Origin: Monomorium pharaonis
Lineage: Eukaryota; Arthropoda; Insecta; Hymenoptera; Formicidae
Reading direction: 5' to 3'
Assembly (NCBI RefSeq): GCF_013373865.1
Contig: NC_050474.1
Span: forward strand, 453,501 to 517,500
DNA: 64,000 bases
Shown here: piece after piece, positions 47,597-60,928 of the stretch
How positions within the stretch are numbered: the first letter of the stretch is position 1
How the letters are laid out: each line of letters begins with the position of its first letter
Translations under genes and position numbers: made by a program
The notes under the pieces: model-generated
What the model saw: only the letters and a program-made list of their open reading frames with translations
Database searches by the model: none
Told to the model about the DNA's origin: nothing

Positions 47597-48260
47597 AGGA
47601 CGGATTACACCTGTTTCCCTATTGACCCTTACTACCAAAGATATTGACGAGAACGTGTAGAAGCAGAATCGGATACATCCGATATTCGTCGGTACCGTTG
47701 TTTCGTGACGTGTTGCGACGGAGCATCACCATAAAGTTCGCGCGAGACGCCTTACAAAAAGTCACAAGGACCGCGACAAATGGCGCGCGTGTGCTCCCAC
47801 CGCGGAGGTGCGGACGCGTAGGCGGTCGACGATTGGTCCACGGCTGGGTGGCGCGCATGCCCGTTGCCGCGCCGCGATTCGTCCGACAAACGGTGGACCG
47901 CCCGGCGCCCGCTCGCAGATGCGCGGCAAACGGCGCCGAGTGAGTAGTATTGTATTGTGATCGTCCGGCCGTACAGGCATACAGTGCTCTCTGCGAGACG
48001 CGTTACGAATGACGTGCGGCAGAGACGCGACGACCGTGGAACCTTGACGAGCGCGAGCGAGTCATCGTCGAAGCGCGAAGTGTTTTGTCTTGTCGCCGAC
48101 GCATCAACTGTGTGTCCCGGTCGACGGCGTGTGTTTGAAGGGAGAGAAGAGCGAACGCGAGCGAGGGAGAGAAAGAGAGAGAGAGGCGAGAAGAGAGCAG
48201 CGCAATCGGGTGCGACCTTGCCCTCGGACCAGCTGCTGGACAGCATTGAGTATCACGAAG
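47597..48260 (+). promoter_or_regulatory. CpG-rich promoter and putative first (non-coding) exon of the tetraspanin gene
   Basis: Strongly GC- and CpG-rich, in contrast with the DNA on its left. It ends in a consensus donor (ATCACGAAG|GTAAGTC) at 48261. The next acceptor-plus-start codon that I can support is at 60901, so I infer that this exon is spliced across about 12.6 kb to the tetraspanin start. Several overlapping open frames on both strands here reflect the base composition. Confidence 0.4.
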
Positions 48261-50226
48261 GTAAGTCTGGAAGATGAGAGAAAGGGGGAGAAACGAGTGA
48301 TGCGACACTAAATAGCAATGCTTGACGGGGAAGAGGACGAAAGGAAGACTATAATCTCCGGGCTTTCCCACGGCGGAGGACGCGCCTTCCGCCGCCTTTC
48401 GAGCTCAATTCCCTCCCCCTCCTCCCCTCCTTTTTCTCCTTTTTTCCTTTGGAGAACTCAGACTCCAAATTCGCAGGATTCGTTAATTCATTCGTTGACG
48501 ACGGTTTTTGTACGCTAGCTTCGGGATCATTTCGCGAGATGCGTCGCGAATACGTGAGTGAAATACGAAAGTCTTTCCCCACCTCCCCATCTCCCCCCCT
48601 CCCAATAAAGCGGGAGTCTCTTGTTCACGAGAGATGCGTTCTCGCACATCTCAACGTTCCTGTTCCGTTGTCCTAACGCCCCCTCTCCCCTCTCTCCTCT
48701 ACACACCCCTCCGCTGCAGTCTTGGGGGTCGCGAACTGATGGACCCTGTGAAATAGAAAGTGGAGGAGAAAATCGATCAAGTTACGAAACTATAATCGCG
48801 TAAAATGAGGAATCCGAGAAAAGCGCAGTTGGTCGGTTAGCCCTGGCTTCCGAGAGGATCGTTATCTTGTCACAATTGTCTCGATCGCGTCGAAGATGTT
48901 GAACGCTTTCGCCCTGCGTCTGCTCGGAAGCGAGATGATCTTCCGCGGGGGAATGGAGTTCTCTCCTTTCCGGGGTGCATGCGAGGATGCGAGCGCACCG
49001 CGCAAAGGTCGCGCGATTCGACGACACGAATATAGCCGCGCTTCGACGTTCGTTGCGGCCTCCCCCTTCGAAATTGATACTTCCGCGCAATCACGACTCC
49101 TCGAGCGACTCGCTCTGCTCGTATGCAATTAATGCCTCGCACCACTTGTTGCTGTCTGCTACTACTACTACTACCTGTGGACAGCGGGGTACGGCGAGTA
49201 CGCGCTCGACCTGGCGACGTCAAAGCTTGCGAAGACGCGGATGCTCCGCGCGTCGTCGACAATCTTTACTCGTTCGGCTGAGCATTTGTTTTTCACTCCT
49301 CGCGAAAAAAACTGCGTAGCATCTCGTCTGTCCGCTCGAAAACTTATCGTAATACGACTTGTGTCGTGGTGAAATAATTATCTCGAGCGACGAATCGATT
49401 GACAAGCGCGGCAAAAGATGGAGGAAAAGACGAGAGAGAGAGGAGAGAAAGAGAGACTCTCTTAGTATTCACGATCACAAGTTTCCATACGTTTCGAAAT
49501 TACGAAAGGAAAAATTAAAAAACCGCCGGATTGTTGGGGCTAATGCATCCGACCATTTGAGAGCAGCAGATCGAAACTCAACTAGCAACGCCCGGGATCA
49601 TCAGTTTCGTTGACTGTCGTTCGACCGCACGAGACGACGAGACCCGCGGTATTTAAATCACCGTCGAATCCTGCTGAGAGTTGGCGAGAAAAGCGTCCTC
49701 GATAACGAAACGTGTATTTGCAAAGTTGATAAAACTCCTCTCGAAGCGTTCGCGTTCGAGCGCAATTGGTATACTCGCCGTGCAACGAGATAATTGCTTA
49801 ATCGCGATGTAAGCAAGCCGCCATGTAAAGTCGTCTCATCATTCGAGAGCATCGAAATCTCTTCAAAATTAGATTCATCTCCGCTCGAGGAGAGGACTTG
49901 CCGATTTTATCGCGCGTAAATCTAAATCGACGATGCCGACGATGTGTGTCCTACATCGTTGACGCGCGGCGGTTGCGAGAGCAAGCGCGAGTAGACAGAA
50001 GTGGATCTGCCCATGCGGACCTGCCCACTGTGGCGAGCGGGGAATGACTCGCGGGTTTCCCGTTTCGTAAGTTGAACCTGCTCTGTCGAAATGTAAACAT
50101 CGCGCGCGGGGCGCGTTGTCAGCTTGTAAGTGGAAACGTTATGTGACGTAATCGACGTGGCATATAATTACATTATGGCGCGGATATAACCTCTCGTCCC
50201 TTATATACATACATTACGTTTTATGT

Positions 50227-50688
50227 ACAGAATGTTCCACTTTAATTACTCACCTCGAATATCTTGTAAATGTAACATTCATATTCACCATGAAGATTAT
50301 CGTTATTTTTTAAATAAAATTACATGTTTTTTTTTGCATACAATATTATCATTTCCCTGCACATAAAAGTACTCAGAGTTATTAAAAAATTATAGTTAAC
50401 AAAATATTTTAATCAGACATAGTTTTACACAAAATATGAAATATTTCGTAAGTTATTCATTTTTTCACAACCGTCTGAAATTTTTATGCACAGACTAGTG
50501 AGAATTAATTGGTATAAAGGCACACATAGCTGACTTTTAAAAAGATTGTAAATTGCGAATTCAAAAATTAATTTTACTATTATTTGCTCCGCTTCAAGCC
50601 AATTACTGTACGATTAATGCCTGAAACATTTTCTACGATAATCGTTTATAAGATATTCGAGATTGATAATTAAAATAGAACACTCTGT
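50227..50688. mobile_element. MITE-like element with CAGA(A/G)TGTTC ends
   Basis: The left end CAGAATGTTCCACTTTAATT, followed by CTCGAATATCTTGTAAA, matches the right end read on the opposite strand (CAGAGTGTTCTATTTTAATT, then CTCGAATATCTTATAAA). The inverted repeats are about 50 bp with some mismatches. TA flanks both ends, suggesting a Tc1/mariner-type target. The interior of about 350 bp is non-coding. Confidence 0.65.
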
Positions 50689-50888
50689 ATATGCATGATG
50701 GATGTGTGTGTATGTGTGTGTGTGTGTGTATGTGCATGCGTGCGTGCTTATGCTGCGCATAATGTCCTAATATTTTCTGAAGTAATTACATTTAAGTTAT
50801 GAGCATCAATGCTCAGAAGAGGTCAAAACCCGGTTAGTGATTATTAGTTGAACGGAAACGGTCTATTCTGACGCAATCTAAGCAGTAG

Positions 50889-50890
<2 letters not shown>

Positions 50891-50952
<62 letters not shown>
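50891..50952. repeat. (AG)n followed by a G run
   Basis: About 25 AG units run into 11 or so consecutive G residues. Polypurine DNA of this kind can form triplex or G-rich structures and is error-prone in assembly. Confidence 0.95.
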
Positions 50953-51607
50953 AGAAGGCAGACAAGAGAGAGTAAGAGAGAGATTCCTCCTGTCAAAACA
51001 TTTCCAATTATACTACACATTGTGAATGCCACGATGACTATGACTTGGAACCGGTCTCATGCGCACCTGTCGATGTGTACCAGCGTGGACGCGTCCGAAG
51101 AGTGCCTCGGAATTCAGGATAATTCAATTGTAGTCTTCTCCGCCGTCCGGAAATCCATTTTATCGCGATAAATCGGTTATATCGATCGACTGGCGCCTTA
51201 GCAAGACCCTCCGCACCTCGAGCTAAATGTGCGACGTCGCCTCGCTTCATTTTTCATTCTTTCGCTTTTATTATTTGCACGTCCCGGGCCGAGCATCGTG
51301 TATATGCACGCTTTGACATGCGTTAGATCCGCGTTTCCCGTGAGTTTTTGGGTCGAGTTCGTCATATTATCTATTCACGCGTCGTAATTCGGAAACCGCA
51401 TCCGGGAGTTTGACGAACGGGGCTTACGGGATTGACAAAGTAAATTCTCAAAGAAATGGATAACGTGTGTATTAAAATATACTCGTCACAAATTTTAGGA
51501 AGACGCGTTATCATATACTTATTATATAAAAGAAAAAATTTCTTTTTCGAAGGATTATAAAATTATATCGAGGAAAATTTAAGTAATAAGTAAATAGAAT
51601 ACCCAGA

Positions 51608-51627
51608 AGAGAGAGAGAGAGAGAGAG
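51608..51627. repeat. (GA)n microsatellite
   Basis: Ten GA units in the long intron. Confidence 0.9.
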
Positions 51628-52030
51628 CTTAGTTTGTTCTACCCGATTTCTTTTTTTTTAGTGTAATAATAAAGATGCTAACAAGCATCTGTTTTTCCCA
51701 AATACTGTAAATAATTCTATTGCGAAAAAATAATATTCTAGATATCATTAATATTCTTGATTGAAGTATTAAATTACTAAGATCCAGAAGATATGTTGAA
51801 TAATGTTTATGATAAGCTTATGATAGATTTGCGAGTATGTATATGTAAACTTAAAATATTTAAATAATATTTATTTAATTTACACAAGTAGATATTTTTC
51901 TGTACACAGAAGTTTGTTTTAAGTGAATATTACTTGTTTAAAGTGTAAGACTATTACCAAGAAATTATTCTTTGTAAAGATAACTGTTACCTAAAAGAAG
52001 GAAACTAAAAGTAGAATAACCATTTTTCTT

Positions 52031-52055
52031 AACACGAGAATATTTTTCTCGTGTT
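52031..52055. repeat. Short hairpin (AACACGAGA / TCTCGTGTT)
   Basis: Perfect 9-bp arms around ATATTTT, preceded by a T-rich stretch. Confidence 0.7.
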
Positions 52056-52624
52056 GTAGATTAATCTCTCAGTAATATTATCCTTGCGATTTGACTTACA
52101 GTTTTTGAAGGAAAGTTTGCTTGAAATCAGCTGTGTGAAAAGGATATGATTTAATGCTTGTTTTTCTAGAGCTGTTTGAGGAATTTTTTTTTATTGATAC
52201 AAGTTTCGATAAATATTCGGGGCTGTCGGTTACACCTGACGTTTTCGTAACGGGAAAATCAGGGTCGGAATCCCCAAAAACGTGCGTCTAATGAGAGACA
52301 CCTGCTCGCTCGTCCACGATGCTAAGTGTTCTTGCGCGCGCGCGTGCAGCGCGACTATGCGACCATAAATGCAGCCGTGCGAACAGCAGGCTCGTATACC
52401 CTTCTACGGCGGCCACCCTAATAGAAGTCTCACACAATTCAAATCACCCCCCGCGGCGAGCGGGGGAGCGAGAGAGACACATAATGCACCCGGGGGCAAT
52501 GGCATCGCGAATGGCATGGCGAGCGAGGCACACCGCCACAACCTGTCGTTATGGTAACGCGGCTCATCACATAAGTCGCTTTTCTTTCTCCATTGTCCAT
52601 TGACCGCGCGCTTGTCCATCTCGC

Positions 52625-52647
52625 ATCTCTCTCTCTCTCTCTCTCTT
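52625..52647. repeat. (CT)n microsatellite
   Basis: About eleven CT units in a GC-rich part of the long intron. Confidence 0.9.
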
Positions 52648-55600
52648 TTCACTCCTACGCATCTAATGCTCGATTATATTTATACTCCGTAGTTGACAAA
52701 ACTTTTGCCGTTTCCGTGGCATGGGGGGCGCGACAAAAGCTGTCTGTTAACCAACCGCTCTCCCCCGCCCGCGTTTAATTATTTTTCCTTCCTCTCCTTT
52801 GCTCCTTCGCGAAGCAATTCCGGCGAGCGACTGAGGAAAACAGAATGATTGATTAGCGGAGAGTCAAGTGAAAAGCCACTGACAATTTAGATTTTATAAG
52901 GTATATACATCGGGAAATGTCAGCTTCGATAGTTCCGAGTGAGAGATTAATGAGAGACGGATGGCAAAAGCTCGTTCACTCATCTATTCTCGGATGAAAA
53001 ATAATCGGCTATGTTAAATCGCGTACGTTCAAAGGGCTTCTCGATAAGCCAGAATCTTTTACGGAGCTGTTTGGTTTGCGGACGAACTTTGCTTCAAAGG
53101 AGGAATCCTGGAATCAATAACACCGCTATTGGAATCCTAGATCCTTTAGGGTTCCGATCGTCTGTGTCTTCCTCGAGCAAATACATACAATATTTGGTCT
53201 AGCTGGGTTCCTCACACTTAAAAACTCTCTTCGATTCCGATAGCGAATTTAATCACGATTTCCATCTCTTCCTGATTTCTTTCTCTCTGTTTAATTCTCT
53301 AAAGTCCATCTGCAGGTTACGTTAATATTTCGATACGCACGATCGAAGAAAGTGCGTTCTCGACGTAACGTTACGTAACAACACCTCTGAAATTTCGAGT
53401 TACGTGTCTGAATATGTCTCGCAAAGGAAACGTCGAAGAGAAGGGAAGAAATGCAGAATCTGTTGCACAGCAGGAAATTTTTTTCGCTCTTTTTTTTTAA
53501 TTTTAACTGTGCGATTTAATTCGCTCTCGACATGCGCGCAATTCGGCGGGGAACCCGCGAAAGCAGGAAGACGAGATGGGGAAAGGAAAGGGATATTACG
53601 AGTGTCTTTGGTCATGCCTCCCCGTTCTCTCCAACGACCGTCTCCTTCCCCTCCTCATCCCATATAAAAAACCGCATTCCGACCGTCGAGACTGCCCTGC
53701 GCCTTTTTAATATACTTCTCTCTCTTTTTCGATGTTACTCCCGTTGCACCTGCTTACGGGATGCATTTGCTCCCTCAGAGCGCCGCATTCTTATTATCTG
53801 ATCTCCGAGAAGGAGATTTCGTGCGCCACGCGCGACGTCCCGCGGTGCTGCGTCACGGAGGAACGAGAAATAAAATCGCAGGAATGCCCACCGACGAGAG
53901 AGAAAGCATGACAATCTCTCTAGCGGATGATAATTATTCTCGGTGAATGCGACGAAATTATGGCCGGTGATGTGTTCCGTAAAGTATTACGCGTCACCCC
54001 GTGCGAAGAAAATAATATGACGCGCGTGTACCGCGGAGTAAACGGGGAGGGAGGGGACAATTTTTTCGATCGAATCGCCGACCCAATATTAATTTGTTTG
54101 AATTCGAACCGGTACACTATATGTATATCGTATTATACCGCGTATATACTCTATTCTCGTTGGGGTTACAGTGGTCTTAGGAAAATTGCCTACAACTAGT
54201 TCGATTTTTGTTTTTATTCCATGATATCTCTTGTGCACGTATTTTCTATACAATACATTATTCCAGCTTTTTACAGGCAAAAGTGTCTCTCTGCAATCGA
54301 TCGGCTTAATCGACATCTGTGAAGCAATTTGCACTACGGCTTGCGAACGACGGAAATCAACCGAGCGCCCCGTGGAATAATCAGGAAGCTATTATATCAG
54401 GTAGTCGAAGTTGCCGAGTGTCTTGCTCGCTCGTTCATTTGTTCGTTCGTTCGTTCACGCGGGCTTTTTTCACCCCACAACATGACTTCGCCCGTCCGGA
54501 TCGGCAATTACACGAAACACGATCGATTATAACAAAAAAGATACGATTACGATGTACGTAAAGGCGTATAAACGCGATACGTTTGTAGATAACGACAAAC
54601 GGAGACATTTTCCACTACGTTGATTGATACTTATCTGCCAGTGGAACACGCGACGGGGAACACGTAGAATAGAAATCTAAAATTTAAATGCGACACTGAG
54701 ACTTTCGTCGATTCTATATAATACGCTGTATTTATAAGCGGAGAAAACCCGGCCGAAAATTTTCAATTTTCGGAGCTTTTGTTGCATAAAAACGCGCGTT
54801 GTGTTGCGTACTGCAGGACCGATCGTTGGGAGAACCACAACTATCACACGCGCCAGAAGACGATTGTTTTATTTTCAATTCAATCTGTACTGGATACGGA
54901 ATTTTATTTCTTCTCCGTTCTTTGAAAATGGTACCTGTGAGGAAAACAAACATTTTCTCTTTGAGCGAGAGAAGATCGAAAAGTGACGTTCTGCAAAGGG
55001 CGTCCAATTTCCTCTTCATCGTATCGCGTGCATGCATATCATTTATCCTTATGATTGACGAACTTTACGATGTCGTATATTTGATCATTACATGCTGCAC
55101 TTTTCCGATACATCTATGATGTAACAAGGTAAATACGTCATAAACGTTTTCAACGACCATTAGTGCAGTCCATATCTCTTTTTAGCATCGCATTAAATAT
55201 ATAGTTTATCCCTTGACTCGTTTTTTGAGAGATACGATTTTTATTATAAGAATGAAGCGTCGTGAAAACTTTAATCGCTGTGTCAATTTAAGGTTCCTTA
55301 AATACTTAATTGCAGCCAGATTAGATCCCGATGTTCGAAAATGAGAGAAACCATCTATTAATTCACGAAGCGAAAAGAGAATCTTTGGAACATTTTATGA
55401 ATCCTGTTTATCAAACGCGAATAAAAATCGATTCATTTCGAGAGAGGAGAAAAAATTTACATGATTTTTTACTTCTGATATTGTAATTCGATATAGCTGC
55501 AATCGCGAGCAATCGGGTATCTCTCAGGAACAAATGTTTTACATGCTTATATATAAAGATGCGTTACGTGAAGCCGTACGTAGTGTAGCGTGATATCGTG

Positions 55601-58600
55601 TGTTGATTACATGCCACGATGATTCGCCATCATTGTGTCGTGTGTGAGAACGGCAGCGTTATAACAGTAACTCTTTTGCTCCACCCACACACCCTCGAGA
55701 ATATCATAATATTCGTGAGAAATTCTCGCTCGAACCTGCGTTTTTTCCTTTTACGCGAAAGGGAACGTTCCCTTAACTTTTCACAGTCGACGAATTAAAT
55801 TCGACGAATGTGAGCCGGCCTTACAAATATCTCCTTTTCGCTTCAATGTTACGATTGATACTGACCAATTTTGAAACACGTTTTAAGGATTGATAAAACG
55901 CAACTTAATACAACTATAATTATTTTTTGCTGCTCCCGAAATGTTTAATAATAAAATACGCAGATTATTGTGATCTATTTTTGTAAAAGATAGAAATACC
56001 TGTTATCCTTCAAGTTTCTTTCTACCAAAGATCTTTATCGCATAAATTATGAAAGTAAGGTACATTATGAATTAGATGACTCCGCCGTATGACCTCCCCC
56101 TCTCTCCCTAGGGAATGGGGGAACGTGACTAATTTTCCACTTTCTCGTCGTTCCTTCGCGCGTTTTTAAATCGTGCTGCATTAATTTAAATATACATATA
56201 TACGCATGCCATACCTTATTTAATCTATATTCGGTTACTGCGACGCTTGCGTAAATTACGCTTACGATCGGGCAATCTCGTGATTTTTATCGATTCTAAA
56301 GGCCGTAGCGAATAGTTGCACTCGTTGTTGGTGAAAGTGCACGCGCGCCCGCACCCGCACCCGTGTTAGGCGGCCTCGTCGAGAGGTTTTTCGAGTCTCG
56401 GAAACACATGAATGAACGCGCATACGTGTCGTGCGACATGTACCGTTGTTAGGTTGAAGACCGAGGATACGCTGGTGCCCGTTTCAAGGGTCCCAGAAGA
56501 TAATCGGCGAGAAACCGTTTTTCACGGCAGAACCGAACGGTTAACGACGGGAAAACCGAGAAAAACAAACGAACGAAGTCTGTGCGCAACTATTTGAGTT
56601 ATTCATGTGAGGTTTGCGATTAATTAATTAATATTCGTCATTCGTCATACGTGTGAATTTGCTGGCAAAGCGTTTTTTTCACAAAATTAAAGAGTATGTG
56701 AATGCGCGCACAGAAAAAAGTGGTTTTTATTCTTAAAATATAAATATTAAAATGTGAGATAATTTTCATCAAAGGAAGAAATATTGCATGGAAAATACAG
56801 TATTGCTGAAATTAAGATTAATAAATTCTTTAAACATTTACGTTGTTGTTTATATATGAAGCAATGATTGAGTTAAATAGAATATAGTAGTTTTAATTTG
56901 CAACTTTTTTTATGTGCGAATTATTACGCATAGTCTGGTGTAAGTTTTATGTGCCTCCAAATGAAAACCGAGTGTTAAATCCGGACTACGATAAAGTGGG
57001 AAAAACCAGAGAAAATTTACAAAGTCAATTTATTTGTTAGACTTGATTTGTCTGTAAAAGATTAACGTTTTTTTACAGGCAACACCAAGATATCTTTTAA
57101 ATGTCACAAAGATATCTTTTAGACATGGTGTGTCGCATTTTTAGACGTAGACCTTCATGTCCCGATTTTGGACATCGTGTTGTCTGGGTCTCTGTCTTTG
57201 AGTCTTTTTCTTCGGCAAGAGATATTGAAAGTTCAGTCTCTCGGTACGAGATTGACGACGAAAATCAATCTCGTCGCACATCACGGATGATTTATTTTTG
57301 TGAAACTTTCACTCGCGCGAGAGATTCACTTTCTTCTCGTGAGGGACGAATCCGCGATCTCAGGATGAACCGTACGGAATTGGTCGCTGCATCGCATTTC
57401 TATACGGCTGCTGCACACGATCGTGCCGTTTAGAATGCGGCGCGTTTAGAACGAGCTCGAGCGTTCCCGGGGAGACAAGGCCGTTTTTGCCGGGGGAAAC
57501 GTAATGAAACGCTCAGTTTTTCCAACGCCCGTCGGAACGTGTGTCTGTGCACGCGATAATATAATTGCGACTATAATGCATCCGCAACGCCATTACCGAT
57601 GGTTACATTAGTATGCATGCACGGGCGGGCTCGCCTTGAGATCTCGCGACGTATGTAGTTTCGCGTAGAGCGCGGAGCGAAATGTTAAACACGTGCGGTA
57701 GGTATTCGCGGTGCGTCGTGCGTCTATCATATGGGATTAATACACACACAAGGTGCTCCGGATTCTGTTGCTCGTACCTTCGGTTTGTCCCACGAAAGAA
57801 CCGTGGAAATCTCACGTTGAGCTTATCGGAAAAGATGAAGGAAAATTCAGGTTAAATTTGCTCTCGGGAGAAGGGGGAGAGAGGAGGAGGAACTAAGAGG
57901 AGGCGCACCTGGCGATGGACGCATCCTGCATACGCTTTAAAATATAGTTGCACCGAAAGAGAGGCGAGATAAATAATCCTCTTTAACTTTCGCATGCATA
58001 AAGACCCGTGTTTACACATATATAATATTTTTTGTAAATTTGAACATTATTACGGAAAACGCGGCGCTTTCAGACGGAAACCCAAAGGGGGAAAAGGAAA
58101 CTGAGACGTTCGGAAGTGGAAAAAGTATATGTATTTTTTTTTCTCGTGCATCGAAATAAATTATTAGTTATTCCATACACATCGTACTTGTCGGAATAGA
58201 TTTATAAAATGTGCCGAGGACTCTCTCTCTTGTAAATTAATAAATAGCTGCAGGCGAGCTTTGACCGATTCATTAAATAATATTATAGATAACGTTTTCA
58301 TTGGAAATCTAGGACGCGCGCGTAGATCGAATTGTTGACAAAGGGCGACAGGGAACGTGTGCACACATTTCGGTGGACGTCCCGCGAACGCGAGTGCGAG
58401 AAGATCTGATTTATCTCGACACACGGGGTGGGGGGGGGGGAGAAAAATTTTATGATCTCTCGCTTCCTAAAGCTGTGGAAATCGCGGACGGTCCGAGAAG
58501 GAAAAATCCCTTATGTGAGTAAAGTGCGGCTCGCGCTTATGCAATATCATCGTCGAGGCGGAGGCAAGTTTTTGCGAGATGCAGAATCGGGAAAAACGGG

Positions 58601-60375
58601 GAGAAAATAGCCTTTTTTCTCTCTTTCTTTCTCGGATCTGCGGGCTCGGTCGGTCCCGCGCAGCGCGGCACGGCGCGACACGACGCGGCGACCTACTGAC
58701 CTGGAACCCCAGCATCTCGCGCTATCGGCTGATCCAATTTTCCGTGTGTCGTTGACTCGTTCCCGCGCGTCAGGACGCGCCGAAGGGACGCGCGTCGTCC
58801 CTGGTAGTCATCGATTTCCAGGAACGGGAGCTGCGCCCCGGCGCGCGGCGCCGCGGCACCGTTGGAGCTAAAATCGTGCGTTCTCGATTCTCTCCCGCGC
58901 GGTCTTGGCTCTCCGAGATTTCGCGAACTTCTCTTTCTCTTTTTTTTTTTTCATCTCTGTCTTCGTACGCGTTGAGCGTGCCACATTCGTCGCGCCGCGA
59001 GGATCGCGAGGTCGCGGAAACTACGCGGGATCCTTCCGCTGGACCAACGGCGGCTGCTGATGCGGCGGCGGTAGCGGCAGCGGCGGCAACAGCAGCAGCA
59101 GCAGCAGTTCGCAGTCGATACCGCTGCTGCGCCGAGGAAACGCGAGACGCGCGCGACGAACAGGGGGGTGCGCCGAACAGAGCTCTCGGAGTACAGAGAG
59201 TAACGAGAACCGTGCTCTGGATATTTGATATCGGGTCGTTTGATCGAGCCTCTCCCGCGGTTCCGCGTTACTGATCTCCGCTCGACTTGTTCGCACAATC
59301 GAACTCCAAGTAGAGTCTTTTAAGTGGCTCTCGATGATCCTAATACCTGCATCAGCTGCACGCGAGATGAAGACGTTTACTCGCACTTCTATTTGTTTAC
59401 CCGTTGAATTCGTCGCGGGAGCAAGTGTGCAGTGATATTATAAGAAAAAGGGAAAACGATATTCCAGAAGTGTCGGAGCGTGGTAAGATAAATACGAGGG
59501 GGAGAAGGATGATAATAGTAATAAAGAGGGCAGACGGGTAGAGGTAGAGTAAGAAAAGTAACAATAATAGAAATAACGGTAATAATCGTAGCAGTGCGTT
59601 TGTGAAGTCACAGCAGACAGCGGGGCAAAGCCGACTCTCGAGAATCTTTAAATTTGAAGCAAAAGAGATGAATCTCCGTGGATGGATGTGCAGTAATATA
59701 ATAACATTGCACGTCATAATGATGGAAACAAGATTCGTGCGTTTAGGAGAAAACAAAGAGATACCACTGAGATTCTTTAGATAGTCCAGAACATCGTTTC
59801 TTGCTCTAATTTTCAGCATTTTGAGCGTCGGACTGAAATAGAAGCGCGATAAGCGATATCTATATTGCCCGTGATTACGATCCTCGTGAGGTGGAAAGAA
59901 TCTTGTGAAATCTCGGGGACCACTTCGATCCTCAGAGAGCCACGTTCTCGTTACCGCAGAACAGTCAAGGACGGTGCCTTCAGATCTGTCCGAGTCGTTT
60001 TAATTCACACGTCAACGCCCAACGATGAAAATAACATCCTTGAGACTGATTGACAACAGGCTTCTCCTCTCCGTCCCTCCCTCTGCTTTAATTCGGACAA
60101 TTCTCATCGCCCTTTGTTTTCCGCCTACGCCGCGCGACGATCACTTTTGCACGCTCGCCTACATTAATTAAGTCGTCGGGCATTTATTTGTCGCGAAATC
60201 AGCTTCTTATCGAAGCACACCTCGAATGACGATGAATAGGCTTAAATTCACTTTATTTCATATAGATTTCGATATTAGTCCTTAATGGCGAGCTCCTGTT
60301 ACAATTCGCGCGCGAATTCTTTTATCGATTACTTTTATCTCTCTTATCACCATCTCTGTTGTCATTTTTCTTTGT

Positions 60376-60410
60376 CTTTTTCATCATACTTTTAAAGTAT
60401 GATGAAAAAG
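60376..60410. repeat. Near-perfect palindrome (CTTTTTCATCATACTTT)
   Basis: The 17-bp arms are exact complements separated by one base. It lies about 500 bp upstream of the tetraspanin coding start. Confidence 0.85.
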
Positions 60411-60928
60411 GTATGGTATTTTTAAAGAGAATATTTTTATCCAGTAGCTATCATTAGCTATTAATTTTAATTAATTGTATTACATATAAGATGTTTTGAA
60501 TTTAGTGAGCCATGTTTTATCTACAAGTGTACTTGAATTAATTTGAAGCTGAGTTTTCTTTTAATTGAAAAAAATGCTGTGAAATATACAGATCGTTATT
60601 TAGTCGATCTTTTTATATTAAATATATCTTTATCTTATATATAGTTCATGAAAATTATGAATATAAAAATGAATAAAATTTACATTTATATTTTTGACAT
60701 TTCTAAAATTTAGCGTTCGAAAAGTTTAATTTTTTTTTTATTTTAGTTACTAGCAACCTAGAAAAAAGTCTAGCCAGTTTCTCGACATTTTTGTCTAAGA
60801 AAAATCAGCTTCAAATTGATCTTAGGATTTGTAAATAAAAAAATGACTCGAATATCCAAGTATCCTGGATATATAATTAACGAACACTATTTTGTTACAG
60901 GTGCAAGTTTAAGAAATAATAATCGAAA

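Larger units (their letters stand above)
48261..60900. other. Very long gene-poor stretch, probable tetraspanin 5' intron
   Basis: No coding exon is supported. GC-rich islands alternate with AT-rich DNA. The most marked islands are 48850-49300 and 58600-59400; the latter could be a second promoter. It holds an approximately 460-bp MITE-like element at 50227-50688, (AG)n/G-run and (CT)n microsatellites, and small palindromes at 52031-52055, 55759-55774 and 60376-60410. Confidence 0.5.

Noticed and set aside
47752..48371. Overlapping frames of more than 100 codons on both strands
   Set aside because: All lie in the CpG-rich promoter. Composition removes stop codons, and the frames contradict one another.
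48870..49262. 130-codon minus-strand Arg/Ser-rich frame
   Set aside because: Same composition effect; three overlapping frames are open and none shows a domain.
57101..57433. 110-codon frame beginning MSQRYLLDMVCRIF
   Set aside because: No recognisable family and low-complexity CpG-rich context; probably chance.
58876..59274. 132-codon plus-strand frame with a poly-Ala stretch, and overlapping minus-strand frames
   Set aside because: A GC-rich island with GCN repeats keeps several frames open at once. No domain, acceptor or conserved motif supports a protein.
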